From Bacteroidota bacterium (GTDB taxonomy: Bacteria > Bacteroidota > Bacteroidia > Flavobacteriales_D > Crocinitomicaceae): a stretch of 33,848 bases of DNA. Location: NCBI GenBank assembly GCA_006227105.1, contig SBFR01000062.1, forward strand, positions 1 to 33,848, written 5' to 3'. The number at the start of each line of letters is the position of its first letter. The first letter of the stretch is position 1. Below are positions 1 to 9,078 of the stretch, piece after piece. The notes beneath the pieces were generated by a model that had not been told where the DNA came from, did not search any database, and saw only the letters and a program-made list of their open reading frames with translations. Both the position numbers and the translations under genes were made by a program.

Positions 1-344
1 GCTCCTGTCCGAATACCTTTTCCAAATCGATCCAGTGTTCGCGCGAAAAAGATCCAAATAGGGAAACTTGAAACGACCATTAACGGTTTTGAAATGGTGC
101 TTAGGGCATATCCAACTTGAACGAAAGGAACTCTTTTACCCTTCAGATCTGATAGTTTCCCAAAATAGCCTTTACTTAAACCAGCCGTCGCTTCTGCAAC
201 TCCCTCGAGAATTCCGATTAAAAAGGCGGAGAAACCTATACTTTCTAGAAAAATTGGCATAACCGGGTAAAGCATTTCACTGGCGACGTCAGTGAAAAAG
301 CTTACGATCGATAAAATCCAAATTGTCCGAGTAATGTATTTCAT
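1..344 (-). CDS. MFS transporter, N-terminal part (3' end cut by window edge)
   Basis: Not in the supplied ORF track because it runs off the edge. Reverse complement from 344 reads MKYITRTIWILSIVSFFTDVASEMLYPVMPIFLESIGFSAFLIGILEGVAEATAGLSKGYFGKLSDLKGKRVPFVQVGYALSTISKPLMVVSSFPIWIFFARTLDRFGKGIRTG, matching MFS signatures (FTDxxSEMxYPxxP, GxLSDxxGKR, RxxDRxGKGIR). Confidence 0.85.
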   Translation of the reverse strand, partial: MKYITRTIWILSIVSFFTDVASEMLYPVMPIFLESIGFSAFLIGILEGVAEATAGLSKGYFGKLSDLKGKRVPFVQVGYALSTISKPLMVVSSFPIWIFFARTLDRFGKGIRTG

Positions 345-449
345 GGCTACTGAAACCAATATTAGGTAAAATCATTTGAAAGTCGAAATTAACACGCATC
401 GTCTTTCAAATTTCATAGATCAAGATGCATTTGTTACCTTCGTTTCGGT

Positions 450-1790
450 ATGAGAATAATAAGACCACTAATTACACTGACCTTTTTAATTCAGGTTTCA
501 TTTTCAATTTCTTTTTCGGCAAATGGAAACTTGCCAAGACAGCTTGAGTGCAGGAATGTGCATGAATCATGGTTGACTTTTGCTTTCGACCTGACAAGAA
601 ACACAGTAGGGTTTTCTGCTCCGGTAAGCGCAAGAGCGTATGCGTATTTGTCAATAACCAGTTATGAAAGTACAGTTGAGGTTTATGAAGATCTTCAAAG
701 CATTTCAGGGCAATTGAATGGTTATACGAGATCTAAATGGGCCTCCAAGAAGGAAAGAAAAAAACTGAATTGGCCTATTGTCGCGAACGCAGCTGATAAG
801 TATATGATTGATTATCTGTATAGAGGAATGCCTCCTTCGTACAAAGAGAAAACAGATCGTCATTTTGATTCTTTGAAAGCATGTTATGCGCTAGGGTCAT
901 CTGATAAAGTGATGAATATGTCCATGGAATATGGAAGAATGATCGCACAGGAGATCTTGAACTGGTCGAAAACAGACTTGGGAGATGAGGGGTATCTGAA
1001 TAATTTTCCGGAAGACTTTGTTCCTGCTGAATGTGAAATGTGCTGGACGAAAACGACTCCCGGTTATTTACCTTCTTTAGTTCCTCATTGGGGAGATAAT
1101 AGACGACTAATTGAAGGAGATTTCAAGATTGTAGAATCATGTAAACCAGTTAATGTTAATCTTGAGAAAGACGGGTGGATCTATAAAGATGCGCTGGAGA
1201 TCTACCAATTGAATTACAGTGAAAATAAGGACCTGGAGATCATAGCAGAATATTGGAATGATGCACCTGGATATTCAGGGACACCTGCAGGACATTTATT
1301 CTGTCTGGCAATCCAAGTTTCAAAAAATAGCCAGGTTTCAGCTTCTGAAGCAATGGAGTTATATGTCAAGCTGGGAATATCGTTGAATGAGGCATCTGTG
1401 AATAGTTGGAAATTGAAGTATACTTACAATTTGTTGAGACCTATAACTGTCATTCACAGAATGATCGATAATCGTTACAATACAATTATCGACAGTCCTC
1501 CATTCCCGGAGTTTCCTTCTGGACATTCATTTCAGTCTGGGGCTGCCAATGCCGTCTTTAATTCAATTTTTGGAGAGAATTACTCATTCATCGATTCAAC
1601 AATGTTATACAGAAGAGATATAGTAAACACCCCAAGAAACTTTAAATCCTTCAACGACATGGGGGAAGAAATATCCATTTCAAGATTGTATGGTGGAATA
1701 CATTACAGGACAACTTTGGATGAGAGTCTAAAATACGGAAGAATTCTGGGGCAATACATTGTGAGTCAGATCAAATGTCGAAAAGAATGA
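450..1790 (+). CDS. Vanadium-dependent haloperoxidase-like / PAP2-superfamily protein, exported
   Basis: Signal peptide-like N-terminus. Motifs K-x6-R (KYTYNLLRP), PSGH (FPEFPSGHSFQSGAA) and R-x5-H (SRLYGGIHYR), with the spacing of the vanadate/phosphate pocket of this superfamily. Confidence 0.88.
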   Translation: MRIIRPLITLTFLIQVSFSISFSANGNLPRQLECRNVHESWLTFAFDLTRNTVGFSAPVSARAYAYLSITSYESTVEVYEDLQSISGQLNGYTRSKWASKKERKKLNWPIVANAADKYMIDYLYRGMPPSYKEKTDRHFDSLKACYALGSSDKVMNMSMEYGRMIAQEILNWSKTDLGDEGYLNNFPEDFVPAECEMCWTKTTPGYLPSLVPHWGDNRRLIEGDFKIVESCKPVNVNLEKDGWIYKDALEIYQLNYSENKDLEIIAEYWNDAPGYSGTPAGHLFCLAIQVSKNSQVSASEAMELYVKLGISLNEASVNSWKLKYTYNLLRPITVIHRMIDNRYNTIIDSPPFPEFPSGHSFQSGAANAVFNSIFGENYSFIDSTMLYRRDIVNTPRNFKSFNDMGEEISISRLYGGIHYRTTLDESLKYGRILGQYIVSQIKCRKE

Positions 1791-3406
1791 TAAAAGTCCT
1801 TCCTATATCATTTTGTCTTTTTACGACTTTTTGGCTTAGTGCACAGACGTGGTTTCAAGAAGTAAGTGATTCTGTAGGTTTGTCTTATATCTATCCCGGA
1901 AATGAATTTCAAATGGCCGGTGGAGGATTAATGATCATTGATGTGAACAACGACGGATGGGAAGATCTGTATCAATCAGGCGGAGTATTCGAGTCAAAAC
2001 TTTGGCTCAATGAAAGTGGAAAATTCGTAGACAAAACTGAAGATTTTGGATTGAATGTTCTTGAAGGATATTTTATCCAAGGTGCACTTTCGGCAGATTA
2101 CAACAATGATGGTTTTACAGATTTTGTAGTGCTTAATTATGGGAAAGGAATGGGGAGAGGGGATAAAAGGTCGCCGGCATTATTGAAAAACATAGAGGGA
2201 AAGAAATTTGAATTGATCGATCTATCGGAATACATAGAGCCTGGAAATTATTCAAGTGGTAGTTGGGGAGATATTGATAGAAACGGTTTTCCGGATCTTT
2301 ATCTGACGAATTATGTGGAATCAATGGGGGGATTAATGGATGAAAAGGGAAGGGAAATAGGTTATGACCCAGTTTGTTTTGAAAACAGATTGTTAATGAA
2401 TATCGATGGTGTGAATTTTATCGAATCATCAGAAAAATATAAAGTAAACGATGCCGGATGTGGCTTGGCTGCAAGCTTGACAGATGTAGATCAGGATGGA
2501 GATCAGGATTTATTGCTCTTGAATGATTTTGGCGAATGGACTAACAACGGAAATCACTATTTCAGAAATGAATTTCCTAAACCATTTTTTCAGGATGTTT
2601 CTTTAGAAAAAGGATTTGACGTTAAAATGTATGGGATGGGAATTGGTCAGGGAGATGTCGATAAAGACGGAGATCCCGATTATTACATTACCAATATTGG
2701 TAAAAATTATTTGTATTACAATTCAAAAGGAGACTTTACGGATAGATCAACAGAGTTGGGAGTAGATTTAACCTTTGTAAAAGATTCATTAAGGGGTACT
2801 AGTTGGAGTGGATTGTTCTTTGATGCTGATTTCGATGGAGATTTGGACCTCTTTGTTTCAAAAGGTAATGTTTTGACCTTAGTTCCAAGAACTTCCGTGA
2901 AAGACGAAAACAAATTCTTTCTTCAAGAAGATAACAAATTCATAGATGGCTCTTCGGCTTCAGGATTGAATGATTTTTTATCGCACAGGGGCTCAGTGAT
3001 CACAGATTTCGATCATGATGGCGATCTGGATATTATTTCCGCAGTGGTTAAACTACCCTGGGCGGCATTCGCAAAGACAGAACAGAAGATCAAGTGTTTC
3101 AGAAATGATCTGCCCACTGGAAACTGGATAGGTGTTGAGCTGAAGGGTGACGGAAAGAACATTAACAAAGATTGTTTTGGATGCTCAGTCGTTTTTCATG
3201 ACCAGGGAGGAAAATCGTTCAGAGAAGTTGATGGAGGCAGTGGGCAAGCATCACAATCGGGAAGAGTGATTTGGTATGGGTTAGGAGATAAAAAGACGCT
3301 TGAAAGGTTAGATGTCCATTTTCCGGGTCTTACAAAAATGGAATTTGAAAACTTGAAGTCAGGAAATATTTATAAGATTTCGCCTGATGGAACTATTGGT
3401 TTTTAA
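1775..3406 (+). CDS. CRTAC1-like FG-GAP/VCBS repeat protein with C-terminal ASPIC/UnbV domain
   Basis: Signal peptide. Seven Dx[DN]xDGxxD-type repeats (DVNNDGWEDLY, DYNNDGFTDFV, DIDRNGFPDLY, DVDQDGDQDLL, DVDKDGDPDYY, DADFDGDLDLF, DFDHDGDLDII). C-terminal GNWIGVELKGDGKNINKDCFGCSVVFHDQGGKSFREVDGGSGQASQS...VHFPG is UnbV-like. Overlaps the upstream CDS by 16 nt. Confidence 0.88.
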   Translation: MSKRMIKVLPISFCLFTTFWLSAQTWFQEVSDSVGLSYIYPGNEFQMAGGGLMIIDVNNDGWEDLYQSGGVFESKLWLNESGKFVDKTEDFGLNVLEGYFIQGALSADYNNDGFTDFVVLNYGKGMGRGDKRSPALLKNIEGKKFELIDLSEYIEPGNYSSGSWGDIDRNGFPDLYLTNYVESMGGLMDEKGREIGYDPVCFENRLLMNIDGVNFIESSEKYKVNDAGCGLAASLTDVDQDGDQDLLLLNDFGEWTNNGNHYFRNEFPKPFFQDVSLEKGFDVKMYGMGIGQGDVDKDGDPDYYITNIGKNYLYYNSKGDFTDRSTELGVDLTFVKDSLRGTSWSGLFFDADFDGDLDLFVSKGNVLTLVPRTSVKDENKFFLQEDNKFIDGSSASGLNDFLSHRGSVITDFDHDGDLDIISAVVKLPWAAFAKTEQKIKCFRNDLPTGNWIGVELKGDGKNINKDCFGCSVVFHDQGGKSFREVDGGSGQASQSGRVIWYGLGDKKTLERLDVHFPGLTKMEFENLKSGNIYKISPDGTIGF

Positions 3407-3407
3407 G

Positions 3408-4484
3408 TTAGAACGATTCCCCAAAACTTACGTAAAAACCGCTTTGTCCGTCATTCCCAATGGCATAATCAAACCGAAGATTCGTGTTTTCATTTTTATC
3501 TACTTTAATTCGGAGACCTACGCCTGCATTTGGACGAATATAGGTTCCGAATGTTTCGGTATTGTGATACAGGGTTGAGATACCGGCGAATCCTGAAAGA
3601 CCAAACCATTTGTATAATGTGTACCGATATTCCATCTGGACCGTTGACAATGAAAGGTCTCGAAAACGACCAAAATAATAACCCCTTACCAATTTGTCTC
3701 CTCCTAACAATGCAATGTCAAAGAAAGGTGCGTTCGAGGTGTTCAGAACTGTATATGCTCTCCCCGAAAAAGTATGATTCTTCTTTTTACCTAGTGTGTG
3801 ATACTTCCTGAGATCCAAGGAGAATTGAGCATATACACCATTCGCAGTTGAAAGTTCTGCATTGTAAAATCTCATATAATATCCATTGGTAGGGGTAAGA
3901 ATGCTGTTTCTTTTGTCAATAAGATATTGCAACTGGAGACCCAAAGCACGAGCATCAATTAATTCTTGAAATGGGATTATCATATCCGTTAACGAGGCAA
4001 CATCCCAGTAGTCAACATATTTCAGTCCTCCACCGAGGAAATGTCCTTTTGAAACTTGTCGAAGTAGATTCAGATCAATTTTTGCTCTGTTGCTCTGATA
4101 ATTGAGTTCATTGGTGTTTATTGTATTTGGTCCGATGCCGTAATACAAATCCGGAAACTTTGAGAAATGAAGAATACCGTTCGTAAACCATTTTTCTTCC
4201 TTGAAAAAGTAATTCCATTCCGCTTCAGCAATGAATTGTTTGCGCATTGTGTAGTTCAATTCAACTTTTGCGTTGGACGTTCTCGTTAAAGAATCCTGAT
4301 AAAAATTCATTTGAAACAATGCGACAGCGCCAAAATAGAATTTAGTTTCAGGGCTGTAACCTAATGCTGGAACCGGTAAGATTTTAATTTTTTTCGTCTT
4401 TCTTTCAGTTATGCTGTCTTGCGAATAACATAACGGCATGACAATTAAAAATGAGAGAACAAATATGCCAGCAGTTCGGATCAT
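3408..4484 (-). CDS. Omp85/BamA-TamA superfamily outer-membrane beta-barrel protein, apparently without POTRA domains
   Basis: Signal peptide followed almost directly by a barrel (ILPVPALGYSPETKFYFGAVALFQMNF...). VRGY-type loop motif (LLGGDKLVRGYYFGRFRD). Amphipathic strands to a C-terminal Phe (FYVSFGESF). ATGA overlap with the upstream minus-strand CDS. Confidence 0.8.
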   Translation of the reverse strand: MIRTAGIFVLSFLIVMPLCYSQDSITERKTKKIKILPVPALGYSPETKFYFGAVALFQMNFYQDSLTRTSNAKVELNYTMRKQFIAEAEWNYFFKEEKWFTNGILHFSKFPDLYYGIGPNTINTNELNYQSNRAKIDLNLLRQVSKGHFLGGGLKYVDYWDVASLTDMIIPFQELIDARALGLQLQYLIDKRNSILTPTNGYYMRFYNAELSTANGVYAQFSLDLRKYHTLGKKKNHTFSGRAYTVLNTSNAPFFDIALLGGDKLVRGYYFGRFRDLSLSTVQMEYRYTLYKWFGLSGFAGISTLYHNTETFGTYIRPNAGVGLRIKVDKNENTNLRFDYAIGNDGQSGFYVSFGESF

Positions 4485-5920
4485 TTCTTAAGAATTCCAT
4501 TTTCATATGGTCCTAAATAACCTGGCCAGGAAACGTTCAGATCTTTATATGGCAAAGAAATAGACTCAATTATACTGTATTGATCGAAACCTTCCATTGG
4601 TAAAGATGAGGTTCCTATGATCAGTTCCATTTTACCATCATTGTCGCTATCGACAAGGGAAGGTGAGGAAGCCATAGATACTCCAGGTCTAACGTTACCG
4701 ATGAAATAGTTGGAATTATCGTTAATGTCGACCACTCTGACTTGATTTACCGTGGTGAATTTCTCTTGGTCAATTAGTGTGTTGTGAACATAGATCAATT
4801 CATCAATTCCATCATGATCAATGTCAGCTGAAACTCCAGGAGAATACTGATTAAATCCAGTTTCTTCTGAGTAGATCGTCGACCCGTCCTTGCCATCCAG
4901 TACGATCAATTTAAAGGAAGAATACATCGGGAATGAACCGAAAGCCAAAATAGTAAAGACATCAGGTATTTTATCTTCGTTGAAATAGCCAAATGAAGGG
5001 GTGACGTAGCATTCATATCCTTCGTGTTCTTTTTGCCAGATGTTTCTGTTATTGGCGATATCCACGGCTGTGATTTTCCCACTCATGTGAGCTACCACAA
5101 GGTCGTCATGTTTGTCACCGTTGAGATCTGCCAAAATTGAATTCAAAATGATCCCTTTAATTTCATCTTTAAGCAACAACTTGGAATTTTTCATTTTTCT
5201 TTTGGACAGGTCTGTGAAATCAACCGACCAAAGACTACCGTCAACTGTTTCTCCTCCAGACGCATAAATGATCTTGATGTTTCCTTCGGAATCAATAATC
5301 GTATGTGGGGCATAATACGATTCTCGGTCCTCATGAAAGCTTACATCATTTAAAATATCTCCATTTTTTCCTGAAAGGATCATGATCCGGGCAGCAGGTC
5401 TCTTTTTTTGATTAGGAAGCGCCAGGTAATCTCCTCCGTTAGTAACCAGAAGGTCTTTATAACCATCTTTGTTCTGGTCTTCAACCCATTGTGTGCAGAA
5501 GAAGTTTAGCCATCCCGCTTTTCTAGGATCTGCGTTTTTTTCTTTCCAGAATTCCCACAGAATTTCTCCAGTTGCTCCGTTAATTGACATGAAACAAGCT
5601 TCTCTACCTCCAATGAAAACGTCCATAATACCATCGCCGGTGATATCTTGAAAGAGTGCGCTAGTGTATAGTTGCGATCTTGATGGAGCTTCCCATAATA
5701 ATTGACCATTTTTTCCATCAACAGCAATGACAGCATGTTGTGTGTATTGATGCTCTAAACCTCCACCGATGATTACATCCAGAACCCCGTCTTTGTTTAG
5801 GTCTGTAAATCTTGGAGAAGAAAAAATACTGGCAGAATCAACCTTTAAGCTCCAATTTGTTGACTGTCCAAAGCAAGCGAATGCTAATGAAAAATAAAGC
5901 AAAACAATAGTGTACCTCAT
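4481..5920 (-). CDS. Exported FG-GAP / PQQ-like beta-propeller protein
   Basis: Signal peptide (MRYTIVLLYFSLAFACFGQS). Repeats DLNKDGVLDVIIGG, DITGDGIMDVFIGG, DQNKDGYKDLLV, DIDHDGIDELIY, DSDNDGKMELIIG interleaved with PQQ-like strands (AVDGKNGQLLWEAP, SINGATGEILWEFW). Confidence 0.85.
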   Translation of the reverse strand: MRYTIVLLYFSLAFACFGQSTNWSLKVDSASIFSSPRFTDLNKDGVLDVIIGGGLEHQYTQHAVIAVDGKNGQLLWEAPSRSQLYTSALFQDITGDGIMDVFIGGREACFMSINGATGEILWEFWKEKNADPRKAGWLNFFCTQWVEDQNKDGYKDLLVTNGGDYLALPNQKKRPAARIMILSGKNGDILNDVSFHEDRESYYAPHTIIDSEGNIKIIYASGGETVDGSLWSVDFTDLSKRKMKNSKLLLKDEIKGIILNSILADLNGDKHDDLVVAHMSGKITAVDIANNRNIWQKEHEGYECYVTPSFGYFNEDKIPDVFTILAFGSFPMYSSFKLIVLDGKDGSTIYSEETGFNQYSPGVSADIDHDGIDELIYVHNTLIDQEKFTTVNQVRVVDINDNSNYFIGNVRPGVSMASSPSLVDSDNDGKMELIIGTSSLPMEGFDQYSIIESISLPYKDLNVSWPGYLGPYENGILKK

Positions 5921-5989
5921 GATTAAACTTTCATCAAAGGTACCTTAAATCTTAATAATTGATAAGGCGATCAGATCAATTACACATGA

Positions 5990-6469
5990 TCAGTGAAGAT
6001 CAAAAGACCTGGTCAAGTCTCTGCTTATACCTGCCGAATGACAGCTAATACAACTGCTTCCTTTATCGGAGACACTATAGGCAACATCTCCATTTGGTTT
6101 ATATTCTCCCCAAACCCAGTTTTCTCCTTGAAATTTCGATTCACTGTCTTTCTTCATTACTACATAAAAAGTAAGCTCTCCCCCTGAATAGACTTCTTTG
6201 ACGATGACAGAACCATTCGAGAATTCTGCTCCAACCGGAAGTTTACCATCAGCTCCTAAAGAAGATACCGCAGTACTATTGAATTTTAGCTTGAAACTTC
6301 CATGTGGACTACCACCGGCTCCAGAATAAAGCGTGTCTTTATTTTTATAAAACTGAAGGTCAGTAGCTTTTGCTGCTTCGTAAAGTTCTTCATTCAATTT
6401 TTTCTTCTGGCAGGAAACAATTGTCAGTAGTGATATGCTCAGAATAAGTGCTTTGTTAAAAATGTTCAT
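5990..6469 (-). CDS. Cytochrome P460-like lipoprotein with one c-type heme motif
   Basis: Lipoprotein signal (LLTIVSCQKKK). P460-like pattern PHGSFKLKFN...GAEFSNGSVIVKEVY...FYVVMKKD...WVWGEYKPNGDVAYSVSDKGSSCISCHSAGISRDLTRSF with CxxCH. Confidence 0.82.
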   Translation of the reverse strand: MNIFNKALILSISLLTIVSCQKKKLNEELYEAAKATDLQFYKNKDTLYSGAGGSPHGSFKLKFNSTAVSSLGADGKLPVGAEFSNGSVIVKEVYSGGELTFYVVMKKDSESKFQGENWVWGEYKPNGDVAYSVSDKGSSCISCHSAGISRDLTRSFDLH

Positions 6470-6601
6470 AGTTTGTGAATTGATCTGTTCTAACGGCTAT
6501 CGATTAAAAATAGTATAAATTGACCTATTCCAACATTTCATTGTTAAGACCTTCTTCTCTAATCAAGAAAAAATGAGAGAACGAATAATTAATTTCACGT
6601 C

Positions 6602-8611
6602 ATGAATAAGGATCAGGCGCTGGGTAGGATCAATTTTCTTTCTGAAGAGATCGAAAAGCATAACCATTTGTATTACGTCGTAAATCAACCAGAAATTTCT
6701 GATTACGATTTTGATGTGCTCCTTAAGGAACTTGAGGCTCTTGAAGCACAATTCCCGGAATTTGCATCCGAACATAGCCCTACAAAAAGGGTTGGGGGTG
6801 ATATCACCCGAAAATTTGAAACTGTAGTTCATCGTTTTCCAATGTTATCCCTTTCAAATACGTATTCTGAAGAAGAAATTCAGGATTGGGAGAACAGGAT
6901 CAAAAAGTCGATTGATGAAAAGGTCGAATATGTTTGTGAGCTCAAATATGATGGCGTAGCAATTGGGATTCGATACCAGAATGGTTTACTGACTAGGGCT
7001 GTTACTCGAGGTGACGGAACTCAGGGCGAAGATGTAACGAACAATGTAAAAACCATTCGTTCTGTACCCTTGAAATTGAAAGGAGACTTTCCTGAAGATT
7101 TTGAGATCAGGGGAGAGATCTTTATGCCATTGACGAGGTTTTTGAAGCTGAATGCTGAACGGGAGGAGAATGGAGAACAGTTGTTTGCTAATCCAAGGAA
7201 TACAGCTGCCGGGACACTGAAAATGCAAGATTCAAAAATTGTTGCAGAGCGTGGGCTGGATTCCTATTTATATGGTTTTTACGCGGAAACAAATCCATTC
7301 AAGGGGCATTTTGAAGCAGTTGAAACAGCTTTAGATTGGGGGTTCAAAGCGCCGACACCTAAAAATAGATTGATTGAAAAGACAGATTCCATTGCGGGGA
7401 TCATGGACTTTATTCATTACTGGGATAAACACAGAGATGATTTACCTTTCGAAATAGATGGGGTTGTCATCAAAGTGAATGACTACGGAATTCAAAAGAA
7501 ACTTGGATTTACGGCCAAATCACCCAGATGGGCAATTGCCTTCAAATTTAAAACAGAGAGAGTAGAGACCCAACTTGAAAGTGTTACCTATCAAGTTGGG
7601 AGAACCGGTGCAATTACACCAGTTGCAAATTTGAAACCTGTTCAGCTAGGTGGTACCACGGTTAAAAGAGCATCATTACATAATGCTGATCAGATCGAAA
7701 AACTGGATCTACATGAGAGTGATTATGTGTACGTCGAGAAGGGTGGAGAGATCATACCTAAGATTGTGGGAGTAAACCTTGAGAAAAGACAGCCAATTGC
7801 AGGAAAGCTTATTTATATTTCGGCGTGTCCGGAATGCGGATCAGAACTGATACGAAGAGAAGGAGAAGCACAACATTTTTGTCCGAATGAGAAAGGTTGT
7901 AGCCCTCAGATCAAAGGAAGGATCGAGCATTTCATTTCGAGAAAGGCAATGAATATCGAAGGATTAGGAGCTGAAACAGTCGATATGCTCGTTGAAAGAA
8001 ATATGATCTCAAATTATGCGGATCTGTATGAATTGACCTATGATCAAGTTTTACAAATGGATCGTATGGCCGAAAAGTCTGCGGAAAATTTGATCAGCGG
8101 AATAAATGCATCTCGAGATGTACCATTTGAAAGAGTGCTATTCGCTTTGGGGATCAGGTATGTCGGTGAGACAGTAGCTAAAAAACTGGCGAAATATTTC
8201 AAGAATATGGATGCACTGATGAGTGCGAGTTACGATGATCTAGTCGCTGTTGATGAGATTGGAGAGCGAATTGCAATTTCAATCCAGCAATTTTTTCTTG
8301 ATGATTATAACAAGGGGCTGGTTGAACGTTTGAGATCCTATGGTCTTCAATTTGAGTTAAAAGAAAAAGAAGGAGCCAGCAATGTTTTGGAAGGGAAAAC
8401 GTTTGTAGTAAGTGGTGTTTTTAATGCTTTTTCCAGAGAAGAGATCAAAGAGGTTATTGAAATGAATGGGGGAAAGAACGTTTCCTCAGTTTCATCCAAG
8501 ACCGATTATCTTCTTGCAGGAGATGGGATGGGACCGTCCAAGTTGAAGAAAGCGACCGATCTGGGAGTAAAGATCCTTTCAGAAGATGAATTTATTAAAA
8601 TGATAGGATGA
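6602..8611 (+). CDS. ligA: NAD-dependent DNA ligase LigA
   Basis: Full-length 669 aa. HNHLYYVVNQPEISDYDFD; active-site CELKYDGVAIGIRY (KYDG); Zn-finger CPECGSEL...HFCPNEKGC; HhH repeats; C-terminal BRCT (LEGKTFVVSGVF). Confidence 0.98.
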   Translation: MNKDQALGRINFLSEEIEKHNHLYYVVNQPEISDYDFDVLLKELEALEAQFPEFASEHSPTKRVGGDITRKFETVVHRFPMLSLSNTYSEEEIQDWENRIKKSIDEKVEYVCELKYDGVAIGIRYQNGLLTRAVTRGDGTQGEDVTNNVKTIRSVPLKLKGDFPEDFEIRGEIFMPLTRFLKLNAEREENGEQLFANPRNTAAGTLKMQDSKIVAERGLDSYLYGFYAETNPFKGHFEAVETALDWGFKAPTPKNRLIEKTDSIAGIMDFIHYWDKHRDDLPFEIDGVVIKVNDYGIQKKLGFTAKSPRWAIAFKFKTERVETQLESVTYQVGRTGAITPVANLKPVQLGGTTVKRASLHNADQIEKLDLHESDYVYVEKGGEIIPKIVGVNLEKRQPIAGKLIYISACPECGSELIRREGEAQHFCPNEKGCSPQIKGRIEHFISRKAMNIEGLGAETVDMLVERNMISNYADLYELTYDQVLQMDRMAEKSAENLISGINASRDVPFERVLFALGIRYVGETVAKKLAKYFKNMDALMSASYDDLVAVDEIGERIAISIQQFFLDDYNKGLVERLRSYGLQFELKEKEGASNVLEGKTFVVSGVFNAFSREEIKEVIEMNGGKNVSSVSSKTDYLLAGDGMGPSKLKKATDLGVKILSEDEFIKMIG

Positions 8612-9078
8612 TGACAGAGATGACTTCGCTATGGAAAAAGGTTGAAAATCTCGTAGTGGTTTTTCAATATCGAAATGAAGAACACTATCGGGCATTCAGG
8701 AAAGAGCTGGACGTGATGTTGAATGACAGTAAGGTGAAATTACTAGATATCATAGTTACCATACCTGGGGAGATCAAAAAAGAAGATCTACCTCCGCATC
8801 GCTTGATCCATTTTATTTCACCAAAGGATTTTAACTGGTTAGGTAAGATGAAAGGCGATCTTCTGGATAGCGTCTTTTCCAAAAAATATGATCTGGTGAT
8901 CAATTTTGGACATGATATTCCTGGTCTGGATAAACAACTCAAAAAATTAAAAGTTAAATTTCATGTTGGTGTGAATACATCTGTGAAAGATGTAGATATA
9001 CATGTCAAATGTAAAGGGACCGATATGCATGAAATGGTTAGCTTTGCAAAACAAACGTTAGAAAAATTATCAGCCTAA
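8608..9078 (+). CDS. DUF6913-like hypothetical protein
   Basis: 156 aa, overlaps ligA (4 nt) and dapA (1 nt). Position between ligA and dapA and pattern (YDLVINFGHDIPGLDKQLKKLKVKFHVGVN) match the small flavobacterial DUF6913 family. Confidence 0.65.
   Translation: MMTEMTSLWKKVENLVVVFQYRNEEHYRAFRKELDVMLNDSKVKLLDIIVTIPGEIKKEDLPPHRLIHFISPKDFNWLGKMKGDLLDSVFSKKYDLVINFGHDIPGLDKQLKKLKVKFHVGVNTSVKDVDIHVKCKGTDMHEMVSFAKQTLEKLSA

Noticed and set aside
68-262. 64-aa + ORF
   Set aside because: Lies antisense to the convincing MFS transporter fragment on the minus strand; no recognisable domain.
3387-3811. Overlapping + ORFs 3387-3578 and 3530-3811
   Set aside because: Antisense to the Omp85-like barrel gene whose protein is well supported.
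6563-6832. 89-aa minus ORF overlapping the ligA start
   Set aside because: Overlaps the conserved LigA N-terminus; no supported product.
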